From assembly GCA_936931335.1 (NCBI GenBank), contig CAKZIH010000355.1, positions 1 through 9,773 of the forward strand: 9,773 bases of DNA, written 5' to 3'. The notes under the pieces are model-generated. The model did no database searches and was not told the origin of the DNA. It was given only the letters and a program-made list of their open reading frames with translations. Made by a program: the position numbers and the translations under genes. Positions 1 to 6,246 of the stretch are shown here, piece after piece. The DNA comes from an uncultured Nostocoides sp. (GTDB taxonomy: Bacteria > Actinomycetota > Actinomycetes > Actinomycetales > Dermatophilaceae). Every line of letters begins with the position of its first letter. Position 1 is the stretch's first letter.

Positions 1-147
1 TATTCGATCGGCACCTCGCTGGTCTACGCCGCCTTCGCCTGGAGCCAGGCCGAGGCCGCCCGCGCGGCATTCCTGGAGGCGGCCCAGCGCCATGGTGTAG
101 CCGTCGCCCTGGTCAGCGACGACGACTCCATCATCCGACCGGAGTAA
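1..147 (+). CDS. Hypothetical protein, C-terminal fragment (5' end outside window)
   Basis: Reading frame 1 is open from the first base to a TAA at 145-147 and gives the last 48 residues of a protein. The visible part contains an amphipathic, Ala-rich helix followed by a short beta-like segment (VAVALV) and an acidic end (SDDD near the C-terminus, finishing IIRPE). I do not recognise the family. The codons are GC-rich at position three like the neighbouring genes, which supports real coding. The next gene on this strand starts 183 bp later and has its own Shine-Dalgarno site, so the two need not be co-transcribed. The start and any catalytic domain lie upstream of the window, so no function is proposed. 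Confidence 0.6.
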   Translation, partial: YSIGTSLVYAAFAWSQAEAARAAFLEAAQRHGVAVALVSDDDSIIRPE

Positions 148-152
148 GCGGC

Positions 153-191
153 TGCCCTGGCGGCGTTGGCCGGCGCATCCCGCCGCAGGCA
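153..191. repeat. Imperfect inverted repeat after the first gene
   Basis: Six bases after the TAA of the first gene, TGCC..TGGCGGCG (from 153) pairs imperfectly with CGCCGCAGGCA (181-191) around a roughly 14-nt loop. The arms are GC-rich with one or two bulged bases. The position is right for a transcription terminator of the upstream gene, but no T-run follows, so a canonical intrinsic terminator is not supported. The rest of 148-330 holds no gene that I can support. Confidence 0.3.
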
Positions 192-282
192 ATGGGGTAC
201 CCGTGATCACCTGCCATAAGGACTAACCGGCGTGGCGCCATACCGGAACAAATGCGACCTCTGGGACGCTAGGGACAGATGA

Positions 283-302
283 GCGGGGCATGGTGGCCCC
301 GC
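283..302. repeat. Perfect 7-bp hairpin in the leader of the Bax-type gene
   Basis: GCGGGGC (283-289) and GCCCCGC (296-302) are perfectly complementary around the 6-nt loop ATGGTG. The stem ends 13 nt before the Shine-Dalgarno site of the gene starting at 331. No T-run follows, so it is more likely an mRNA leader structure or protein-binding site than a terminator. The arms are seen directly; a regulatory role is inference. Confidence 0.4.
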
Positions 303-315
303 CCGAGTGCGTCCT

Positions 316-322
316 GGGAGGA
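316..322 (+). promoter_or_regulatory. Shine-Dalgarno site fixing the start of the Bax-type gene
   Basis: GGGAGGA lies 8 nt before the ATG at 331. The frame is open further upstream to an in-frame ATG at 307, but that start would lie 5' of this ribosome binding site. The downstream ATG at 331 is therefore preferred. Confidence 0.75.
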
Positions 323-330
323 CACAGACA

Positions 331-1179
331 ATGGCGAGCAACCCGGTCTTCGACCGGATCGAGCGCGACGCGAAGCAGGGATATGCCGGCTTCGACGGTT
401 CGCGAAACTCCGGCTCCGTGCAGCCCTATCCGGGCCAGCAGGGGTGGACCCCCACCCCCGATCACCTGCAGGACATGTACCAGCGGCCCGCCGCGGGTCC
501 GGTGCAGACCGGTCGGGTGACGATGGACGACGTCGTCATGAAGACGCTCACCCTCTTTGGCATCGTGCTCGCGGGCGCGGCCTTCGGATGGATCGTCAGC
601 GACCGCAACCCGGCGCTGGGCCAGATGTTCTGGCTCGGCGGGATGATCGGCACCCTCATCTTGGGCCTCGTCATCGCCTTCAAGAAGACCGTCAGCGTCC
701 CGCTGATCCTGGGGTATGCGGCTCTCGAAGGTCTCTTCGTCGGCGCGGTCAGCAATTTCTTCAACGACTTCTACGGCGAGGGCCTGGTCACCACCGCGGT
801 CGTCGCCACGCTGGCCACCTTCGCCGGCATGTTCTTGGCCTACAAGAGCGGCCTGATCAAGGTCACCAGTAAGTTCCGTCGCATCGTGACCCTGGCGATC
901 TTCGGCTACGCGATCTTCGCGGTGGTCAACTTCATCTTCGCGATGGTCTCCGACACCCCCTTCGGTTTCGGGGGCACCGGCGGCCTGGGCATCGCGATCT
1001 CCCTCTTCGCGGTCGGCCTGGCCTCGCTCTCGCTGGCCCTCGACTTCGACTCCATCGACCAGGCGATCCGCAGTGGCGCCCCGCAGCAGTACTCCTGGCT
1101 GCTGGCGCACGGCGTCATCGTCACCTTGGTCTGGCTCTACATCGAGTTCCTGCGCCTGCTCGCCCGGATGCGGGATTGA
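331..1179 (+). CDS. Bax inhibitor-1/YccA family integral membrane protein
   Basis: This gene encodes a 282-residue polytopic membrane protein of the Bax inhibitor-1/YccA type, in the subgroup common in Actinobacteria. A soluble, Gly/Pro/Gln-rich N-terminus (residues 1-62) precedes a VTMDDVVMKT segment typical of the group. About seven hydrophobic helices follow, at roughly residues 70-90, 97-117, 121-141, 152-172, 184-206, 217-237 and 255-277. A conserved-looking DFDSID stretch (238-243) lies before the last helix, and the C-terminus is basic (RLLARMRD). Relatives elsewhere are proton-sensitive calcium-leak channels or regulators of membrane proteases. The role in Actinobacteria is not established and I infer only membrane location. 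The start at 331 is chosen for its GGGAGGA site. The stop codon lies just after a possible TTG start of the next gene, so the two are probably co-transcribed. Confidence 0.88.
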   Translation: MASNPVFDRIERDAKQGYAGFDGSRNSGSVQPYPGQQGWTPTPDHLQDMYQRPAAGPVQTGRVTMDDVVMKTLTLFGIVLAGAAFGWIVSDRNPALGQMFWLGGMIGTLILGLVIAFKKTVSVPLILGYAALEGLFVGAVSNFFNDFYGEGLVTTAVVATLATFAGMFLAYKSGLIKVTSKFRRIVTLAIFGYAIFAVVNFIFAMVSDTPFGFGGTGGLGIAISLFAVGLASLSLALDFDSIDQAIRSGAPQQYSWLLAHGVIVTLVWLYIEFLRLLARMRD

Positions 1180-1217
1180 TCGAGCACGACGCGTCATCGG
1201 CGCCGGGTTCCCGCGGT

Positions 1218-1520
1218 ATGCGGGGGCCCGGCGCCGGCGTTTTCGCGCTCCCGGAAGCGGTGGAGATCGAGCTCACCCGCATTGAGCGGCGCTGGGCGCA
1301 ACTGCCGCTGGAGCGCGCTCGGGGTCACCTCGCCCAGGTGCACGAGCTCGCCAGTACGTATGCCGCCCGCACCCACCCCGGCGACGCCCTGCCGCTCCTG
1401 GGTGCAGGGGCGGCCGCCGCCCAATTGCGGGTGGTGGTCTATGACGTCCTAGGCGCCGGGCTGATCGCGCCCGAGCAGGTGGTTACCCAGTTGTCCGGAT
1501 TACGGCGCGCCCTGGGCTGA
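1218..1520 (+). CDS. Small hypothetical protein downstream of the Bax-type gene
   Basis: This is an uncharacterised protein of about 100 residues that I do not assign to a family. From residue 10 it has an amphipathic helix-rich body (LPEAVEIELTRIERRW, then a Leu/Ala/Arg-rich stretch), a Gly/Ala run at 62-68, and a C-terminal VVVYDVLGAGL segment with a short final helix ending LRRALG. No membrane segment or metal-binding motif is evident. The start is uncertain. ATG 1218 gives 100 residues. TTG 1176 overlaps the previous stop (TTGA) and gives 114, with an added Gly/Ser/Pro-rich, poorly structured N-terminus. Neither has a good Shine-Dalgarno site. The tight spacing suggests translation coupled to the Bax-type gene. 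The 3' end overlaps the convergent esterase gene by 21 bp (1500-1520). Confidence 0.62.
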   Translation: MRGPGAGVFALPEAVEIELTRIERRWAQLPLERARGHLAQVHELASTYAARTHPGDALPLLGAGAAAAQLRVVVYDVLGAGLIAPEQVVTQLSGLRRALG

Positions 1521-2636
1521 GGCCACGGCCGGGCCCGAATCCGCCGCGCGGGTGGAGTCCGAGCCGGCTCGTTGCGGATTGGGCTCCTCGGATTCCGTCG
1601 CCTGCGAGGCCGGTTCATTGGCCGCACCTGCGCCCGGCCCCGCGGGCGGAGCGGGCCGCCGGCGCAGGAAGACCGCCCAGCGACCGCGCGGGCCGCGGGA
1701 TTCCCCGGCCAGGTCCGTCCCGCTCACCTCGGTACCGGGATCGCGTACCGCTTCGCTCGCGGCCACCGCGACCGGCTCGACGCCCTCGCCACGCACCGGC
1801 TCGGGCCGGCGGTCGTGGGCCTCACCGATGGTGGCGACGCCGAGCGCCGCGCATACCGTCGGCAAGAGCACCGCGCCCACCCGCGCATAGCCGGCGGGTG
1901 AGGGGTGGAAGCGGTCGACGCTGAAGAGTTCCTCGGGGGAGGCGCTGAACTCCGGCCCGAGCAGGTCACCGAGGGAGACCGTGCGCCCGCCGGCTTCCAC
2001 CACGGCGACGGTCTGGGCGGCCGCCAGGTCGCGGCTCCACCGGCGCAGCAGGTGCTTGAGCGGCACCGGGATCGGCTGGACCGTCCCCAGGTCGGGGCAG
2101 GTGCCGACGACGACCTCCACGCCCATCCCGCGCAGGCGGGTGACCACGACCTCCAGGTGCCGCACCGCCGTGCTGCGGTCGATCCGGTGGGTCACGTCAT
2201 TGGCGCCGACGAGGATGAGCACGAGGTCGGGCCGGTCCACGCGGTCCAGCGCATTGGCCAATTGCCGCTCCAGGTCACCGGATTCGGCGCCGATGACCGC
2301 CTCATTCGTCAGTTGCACAGGCCGGCCCGAGAGCGCGGCCAGGCCGGCGCAAACGATCCCGCCCACGGTCTCCGAGCCGCTGTCCGCGCCCATACCGGCG
2401 GCGGACGAATCCCCGAGCACCACGATCTCGATCGGGGTGCCGCGACCCGCGCCATACCGGCCGTCGTCCTCGGGTGCCCCCTCGAACGGCCGGCCGACGA
2501 TCTTGCGGGCGATCCGCGCCTCGACCTTGATTAGTCCATAGCCCAGTGCGCCCACGGCGCCGGCGGTCGCCGCCAGGCCCCCGCCCCCGTATGCCGCGGT
2601 CGCCGCGATCTTGCGCGCGCGTCGTGCCCGTCCCAT
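1500..2636 (-). CDS. Membrane-anchored SGNH/GDSL-family esterase (Rv1075c-like)
   Basis: This is a 378-residue SGNH hydrolase, expected to cleave acyl esters. An Ala/Gly-rich hydrophobic segment at about residues 14-36 after a basic N-terminus (GRARRARK) suggests a membrane anchor with the enzyme outside. The catalytic blocks are intact: GDSS at 75-78 (nucleophile Ser77), NEAVIGAESG (block II, Gly near 116), GAND at 144-147 (block III Asn146), and DRFH at 241-244 (Asp241 and His244). The enzyme domain ends near residue 270. The last ~110 residues are a Pro/Ala/Glu/Ser-rich, probably disordered tail with a basic patch (FLRRRPAPP) around 323-331. The start ATG is preceded by an AAGGGGG Shine-Dalgarno site. 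The 3' end converges on and overlaps the small gene to the left. The gene diverges from the ATP-grasp cassette. The substrate is unknown. Confidence 0.87.
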   Translation of the reverse strand: MGRARRARKIAATAAYGGGGLAATAGAVGALGYGLIKVEARIARKIVGRPFEGAPEDDGRYGAGRGTPIEIVVLGDSSAAGMGADSGSETVGGIVCAGLAALSGRPVQLTNEAVIGAESGDLERQLANALDRVDRPDLVLILVGANDVTHRIDRSTAVRHLEVVVTRLRGMGVEVVVGTCPDLGTVQPIPVPLKHLLRRWSRDLAAAQTVAVVEAGGRTVSLGDLLGPEFSASPEELFSVDRFHPSPAGYARVGAVLLPTVCAALGVATIGEAHDRRPEPVRGEGVEPVAVAASEAVRDPGTEVSGTDLAGESRGPRGRWAVFLRRRPAPPAGPGAGAANEPASQATESEEPNPQRAGSDSTRAADSGPAVASAQGAP

Positions 2637-2715
2637 TCCGCCCCCTTGATTGGCTGCTCTGACCCGCCCCCGCGGGCGCAGAATGCCGATCCTGCCGCCG
2701 TCGCGGGGCCATTGC

Positions 2716-2770
2716 GGGTACCGGAGGTGAACGGCTATCGAATCGCAACAATTCCGACGCGCCGGTACCC
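2716..2770. repeat. Perfect 9-bp inverted repeat in the divergent intergenic region
   Basis: GGGTACCGG (2716-2724) and CCGGTACCC (2762-2770) are exact reverse complements separated by 37 bp. Each arm also contains the six-base palindrome GGTACC. They lie between the divergent SGNH esterase gene (starting at 2636) and the ATP-grasp cassette (starting at 2810), upstream of the proposed -10 at 2797. This is the position expected for an operator controlling one or both directions. The spacer has no obvious further symmetry. The repeat is seen directly; the operator role is inference. Confidence 0.45.
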
Positions 2771-2796
2771 CCCGTCATCTTGGGGGCCGCAACCAC

Positions 2797-2802
2797 TACC
2801 CT
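2797..2802 (+). promoter_or_regulatory. Probable -10 element of the ATP-grasp cassette (leaderless start)
   Basis: TACCCT fits the actinobacterial TANNNT -10 pattern and ends 7 nt before the GTG at 2810. Transcription would then begin at or next to the start codon. The bases before the GTG are pyrimidine-rich (CTCCCCCTT) with no Shine-Dalgarno site, which also argues for a leaderless mRNA. No convincing -35 hexamer is seen, which is common for such promoters. Confidence 0.45.
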
Positions 2803-2809
2803 CCCCCTT

Positions 2810-4435
2810 GTGACCGGGGTGTTCGAGGACTATTCGCCGCCTGGGCACGCCTATGACGAGATGTTCGATGCGGACAACCAGGTGCGGGCGCCGTATCACG
2901 CGGTGTACCGGCGGATGGAGGCGATGAGCCCCGACGAGATCCGGGCTCGCGCGGACTATCTCGCCGCTTCCTATGTGGACCAGGGCGTCACCTTCGACAT
3001 CGGCGGCGTGGAGCGGCCCTTCCCGCTGGACCTGATCCCGCGGATCATCTCCGGTGACGAATGGTCGGTGGTGGAACGCGGCGTCGCCCAGCGGGTACGC
3101 ACCCTGGAAGCCTTCCTCGACGACATCTATGGCGCGGGCGCGGTCTTCACCGACGGGGTGATCCCGCGCAGCGTGGTGACCTCCAGCCCGCACTTCCACC
3201 GGGTGGTCGCCGGGGTCATCCCGCCCAATGGCGTGCGCGTGCACGTCTCCGGCATCGACCTGGTCCGCGACGCCGAGGGCACCTTCCGGGTGCTCGAAGA
3301 CAACGCCCGGATCCCGTCCGGGGTTTCTTATGTGCTGACCAATCGCCGCTCCAGCGCCACCGCGCTGCCGGAGGTGCTCAGCTCCCACCGCATCCACCCG
3401 GTCGATCCCTATCCGCAGCAGTTGCTGGCCGCGCTGCGGGCCAGCGCCCCGCCCGGGATCGCCAACCCCACCGTGGTGGTGCTCACCCCCGGGGTCTATA
3501 ACTCCGCCTACTTCGAGCACGCGCTGCTCGCCCGGCTCATGGGCTGTCACCTGGTCGAGGGCCGAGACCTGGTATGCCAGTCCGGCCGCGTCGCGCTGCG
3601 CACCACCCACGGTCTGGTCCCCGTGCACGTCATCTACCGCCGGGTCGATGACGAATTCCTGGACCCGGTGTATTTCCGTCAGGACTCGCTGCTGGGTTCC
3701 GCGGGCCTGGTCAACGCGGTGCGCGCCGGGAATGTGACGATCGCCAATGCCGTCGGCAATGGCGTCTCCGACGACAAGCTCGTCTACACCTATCTGCCCG
3801 ACCTGGTGCGTTACTACCTGCACGAAGATCCGATCCTGCCCAATGTGGACACCTGGCGGATGGCCGATCCCGCCCACCGCGAGGAGGTGCTGGACCGGAT
3901 GGGGGAGCTGGTGCTCAAACCGGTCGACGGCTCCGGCGGCAAGGGCATCCTCATCGGACCGCAGGCCACCCAGGAGGAGATCGACGCCATGCGGGCCCGG
4001 GTGATCGAGGACCCGCGCGGCTGGATCGCCCAGCCGGTGGTCCAGTTGTCCACCGTGCCCACCCTGGCCGACGGCTCCCCGGCGCCGCGGCACGTAGACC
4101 TGCGCCCGTTCGCGGTCAACAACAGCGGCGACGTATGGGTGCTCCCCGGCGGCCTGACCCGGGTCGCCCTCGGCGAGGGCGAACTCATCGTCAACTCCTC
4201 GCGCGGCGGCGGGTCCAAGGACACCTGGGTGATGTCGGGCAGCGGCTTCGCTCCCGGTGAGGAACTGCCGCCCCCGCCCCTGCGCCCGCGCCTGACGATC
4301 CCGCCGGTGGCCCAGTCGGTGGTCAGCGACAACGAACCCAAGGATCAGCAACAGCAGCAACAACAACAGCAGGCGCGGCATACCGGGGCGGCGGGCGTCA
4401 CACTTGCACACGCAAACGGGGAGAGCTCATGCTGA
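2810..4435 (+). CDS. Circularly permuted type 2 ATP-grasp protein (DUF404/DUF407)
   Basis: This is a 541-residue protein of the circularly permuted ATP-grasp family. Members are thought to join a carboxylate to an amine through an acyl-phosphate, probably making a peptide or amide bond; the substrate is unknown. Family hallmarks are visible: FEDYSPPGHAYDEMFD at the N-terminus, LEDNARIPSGVSYVLTNR in the middle, the glycine-rich nucleotide loop VLKPVDGSGGKG (residues 368-379), and HVDLRPFAV near 428-436. The catalytic core therefore looks intact. The start is GTG 2810: homologues begin close to VFEDY, and a TANNNT box lies 7 nt upstream. A TTG at 2780 would extend the frame by ten residues but would start upstream of that box. 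Residues 513-521 are nine consecutive glutamines in a variable C-terminal tail. The stop overlaps the next start by 7 bp. It is the first gene of a three-gene cassette. Confidence 0.92.
   Translation: MTGVFEDYSPPGHAYDEMFDADNQVRAPYHAVYRRMEAMSPDEIRARADYLAASYVDQGVTFDIGGVERPFPLDLIPRIISGDEWSVVERGVAQRVRTLEAFLDDIYGAGAVFTDGVIPRSVVTSSPHFHRVVAGVIPPNGVRVHVSGIDLVRDAEGTFRVLEDNARIPSGVSYVLTNRRSSATALPEVLSSHRIHPVDPYPQQLLAALRASAPPGIANPTVVVLTPGVYNSAYFEHALLARLMGCHLVEGRDLVCQSGRVALRTTHGLVPVHVIYRRVDDEFLDPVYFRQDSLLGSAGLVNAVRAGNVTIANAVGNGVSDDKLVYTYLPDLVRYYLHEDPILPNVDTWRMADPAHREEVLDRMGELVLKPVDGSGGKGILIGPQATQEEIDAMRARVIEDPRGWIAQPVVQLSTVPTLADGSPAPRHVDLRPFAVNNSGDVWVLPGGLTRVALGEGELIVNSSRGGGSKDTWVMSGSGFAPGEELPPPPLRPRLTIPPVAQSVVSDNEPKDQQQQQQQQQARHTGAAGVTLAHANGESSC
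4346..4372 (+). repeat. CAG/CAA trinucleotide run encoding polyglutamine
   Basis: Nine consecutive CAG or CAA codons (5 CAG, 4 CAA, mixed order) encode Gln9 at residues 513-521 of the ATP-grasp protein. The tract contrasts with the very GC-rich surroundings. It lies in the poorly conserved tail after the catalytic domain. Mixed codon use slows replication slippage but does not prevent it. On the opposite strand the same tract reads as a run of leucines, which is an artefact. Confidence 0.85.
4418..4423 (+). promoter_or_regulatory. Shine-Dalgarno site of the alpha-E gene, inside the ATP-grasp gene
   Basis: GGGGAG lies 5 nt before the ATG at 4429 and within the last codons of the upstream gene. 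Together with the 7-bp overlap of the two frames, this indicates coupled translation of the first two cassette genes. Confidence 0.65.
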
Positions 4436-5361
4436 GCCGGATCGCCGAGGCGCTCTTTTGGATCGGCCGCTATATCGAGCGGGCCGAGGACACCGCCCGG
4501 CTGCTCGATGTTCACCTGCAATTGCTCGTCGAGGACCCGATCGTCGACGCCGGTGCCCAGGTCGACGGGCTGCTGGCGATCATGGGGGTCGCCGCGGCGC
4601 CGGAGGATCCCCGCAACTTCGAGACGGTGCTGCGCATCCTCGCTCACGACGAGCAGTCGCCCTGTTCCATCGTCGCCTCGATCGACGGGGCGCGCGAGTC
4701 CGCCCGCCGCTCCCGGGAGACGGTGTCCACCGAGCTCTGGGAGGCCATCAACACCACCTGGCTGACCATGCATTCGGGGCAACTGCAGCGGTTGCGCCCC
4801 CGGGCGGCCTTCAAGTTCGTCCGGGAGCGCTGCGCGGTGATCACCGGCATCGCCGACGGCACGATGAGCCACGACCAGGGCTGGCAGTTCCTCATCCTGG
4901 GCCGCAGCCTGGAACGGGTGGATATGACCGCCCGGATGATCACCTCGGCGGCGGTCACCGCGACCTCGGACCGCGCCTGGACCACCACGCTGCGGGCCAC
5001 CGGCGCCCATCACGCCTTCACCCGCTACTACGAGGGCGCCAATAGCGACCGGGATGCCGCGGAATTCCTTGTCCTGGACCGGCTTTTCCCGCGCTCGATC
5101 GTGCACGCGCTGACCGAGGCCGAGGAGGCCCTGGGCAATCTCGACGTGGGGGAGCGGCGCGCCGGCTTCTCCGGCGAGGCCTCCCGGATCCTCGGGCGCG
5201 CCCGCGCGGAGCTCGAATACCGCGACCTGGACCAGATCCTGGCGCACCTGCCGGACACCATGGTCGAACTGCAGAGCGTGGTCGCCCAGGCGAGTACCGC
5301 GCTGACGCAACGCTATTTCGAGGGTGCCGCGGCACTGGAGTGGCACGGAGGTGCCTGGTGA
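4429..5361 (+). CDS. Alpha-E domain protein (DUF403), partner of the ATP-grasp protein
   Basis: This is a 310-residue all-helical alpha-E domain protein with the diagnostic N-terminus MLSRIAEALFWIGRYIERAE. The match runs the full length, with further conserved-looking stretches such as TTWLTMHS, QGWQFLILGRSLERVDMTARM (about residues 154-174) and FLVLDRLFPRSI. Arg/Glu-rich helices repeat through the protein. No membrane segment or signal peptide is present, so it should act in the cytoplasm. No biochemical activity is established for the family. It nearly always travels with the circularly permuted ATP-grasp protein, so a scaffold or substrate-binding role is inferred. Its start overlaps the upstream stop by 7 bp, and its TGA overlaps the next gene's GTG by 4 bp (GTGA). 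The Shine-Dalgarno site of the next gene lies inside its last codons. Confidence 0.92.
   Translation: MLSRIAEALFWIGRYIERAEDTARLLDVHLQLLVEDPIVDAGAQVDGLLAIMGVAAAPEDPRNFETVLRILAHDEQSPCSIVASIDGARESARRSRETVSTELWEAINTTWLTMHSGQLQRLRPRAAFKFVRERCAVITGIADGTMSHDQGWQFLILGRSLERVDMTARMITSAAVTATSDRAWTTTLRATGAHHAFTRYYEGANSDRDAAEFLVLDRLFPRSIVHALTEAEEALGNLDVGERRAGFSGEASRILGRARAELEYRDLDQILAHLPDTMVELQSVVAQASTALTQRYFEGAAALEWHGGAW
5347..5353 (+). promoter_or_regulatory. Shine-Dalgarno site fixing the transglutaminase start
   Basis: GGAGGTG ends 4 nt before GTG 5358; the GGAGG core is 6 nt away. An in-frame GTG at 5340 would extend the protein by six residues but lies upstream of this strong site, so 5358 is chosen. 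Confidence 0.75.
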
Positions 5362-6206
5362 CGGTCCGTCTGCGGGTGATCCACCGCACCGGTTATACCT
5401 ACCCCGGCGGCGCGGTCGCCTCCTACAACGAGGCCCGGATGACTCCGGTCTCTAATACCGACCAGGACGTCGCGCATACTCGCCTGGACATCTCGCCCAC
5501 CCCGTGGACCTATTCGTATGTCGATTACTGGGGCACCAAGGTCACCGCATTCGAGCTGCACGACCGGCATGAGCGACTGCAACTGATCGCCACCAGCCTG
5601 ATCGAGGTCAACCGCGAGCACCATGGCGAGCGGGCCGGGGTCGACTGGAGCGAGTTGCGCTCGCAGCGCATCCTCGGCAGCGGCGGCGAACTGCTGGAGC
5701 TGACCGAACTGACCGACCCCGGGCCGGAGTTGCAGGCATATGGGGCCGAATGGGCGGCGCAGGCGGAGACCCCGCGGGAGTTCGTCGAGCGCGCGCTGAG
5801 TGACCTGCGGGCGCAGGTGAACTACCAGCCGGGGTCGACGGGCGTGCATACCCGGGCGGCGGAGGCCTGGGCGCAGCGCAGCGGCGTCTGCCAGGACATC
5901 GTCCACCTGTCCCTCGGCGTCTTGCGCTCCGCCGGGGTGCCGGCCCGGTATGTCTCGGGCTATGTGCTGCCCAAGCGGGATGCCGCGCTGGGCGAGCCGG
6001 TGCTGGGCGAGTCGCACGCCTGGCTGCAGTACTGGGACGGGGAATGGGTGCCCTTCGACCCGACGAATGGGCGTGCGCCGGACGACTTCTGCGTCGAGGT
6101 GGCCCGCGGGCGCGACTATCGCGATGTCACGCCCTTGCGGGGGATTTTCACCGGGGTGCGCACCTCCTCGATGTTTGTCGAAGTCGAGATCACCCGGCTC
6201 GGATGA
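5358..6206 (+). CDS. Transglutaminase-like cysteine peptidase of the ATP-grasp/alpha-E cassette
   Basis: This is a 282-residue transglutaminase-fold protein. An N-terminal beta-rich domain of the bacterial transglutaminase N-terminal type (about residues 3-85, beginning VRLRVIHRTGYTYPG) precedes the papain-like core (about 140-240). The likely catalytic triad is intact: Cys178 in SGVCQDIVHLS, His220 in GESHAWLQY and Asp234 in PFDPTNG. The final ~40 residues (RDYRDVTPLRGIF, then SMFVEVEI) match the usual end of this subfamily. There is no signal peptide, so it is cytoplasmic. Prokaryotic members are generally expected to hydrolyse peptide or isopeptide bonds rather than cross-link proteins. 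Next to the ATP-grasp ligase it is the natural candidate to process or remove the ligated peptide; this is inference. The GTG start overlaps the alpha-E stop by 4 bp. Confidence 0.92.
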   Translation: MTVRLRVIHRTGYTYPGGAVASYNEARMTPVSNTDQDVAHTRLDISPTPWTYSYVDYWGTKVTAFELHDRHERLQLIATSLIEVNREHHGERAGVDWSELRSQRILGSGGELLELTELTDPGPELQAYGAEWAAQAETPREFVERALSDLRAQVNYQPGSTGVHTRAAEAWAQRSGVCQDIVHLSLGVLRSAGVPARYVSGYVLPKRDAALGEPVLGESHAWLQYWDGEWVPFDPTNGRAPDDFCVEVARGRDYRDVTPLRGIFTGVRTSSMFVEVEITRLG

Positions 6207-6246
6207 GCGGCGGGGTGCCCGAGGCCGGCGTGGCCGGTGGCGCGGC

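Noticed and set aside
283..302. Hairpin before the Bax-type gene as an intrinsic terminator
   Set aside because: The stem is good, but no T-run follows on either strand and it lies close to a Shine-Dalgarno site, so a leader element fits better.
223..1197. Minus-strand open frame of 324 residues opposite the Bax-type gene
   Set aside because: Highly charged low-complexity sequence with no family likeness; the plus strand encodes a clear seven-helix membrane protein.
1905..2534. Plus-strand open frames opposite the SGNH esterase
   Set aside because: They are rich in His, Asp and Arg with no recognisable motif, while the minus strand carries all SGNH catalytic blocks.
2735..4411. Long minus-strand open frame opposite the ATP-grasp gene, starting with a Leu-rich stretch that resembles a signal peptide
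   Set aside because: The leucine run is the CAG/CAA polyglutamine tract read backwards. The rest is low-complexity His/Gly/Arg/Asp sequence typical of an antisense shadow in GC-rich DNA, while the plus-strand frame matches a known family throughout.
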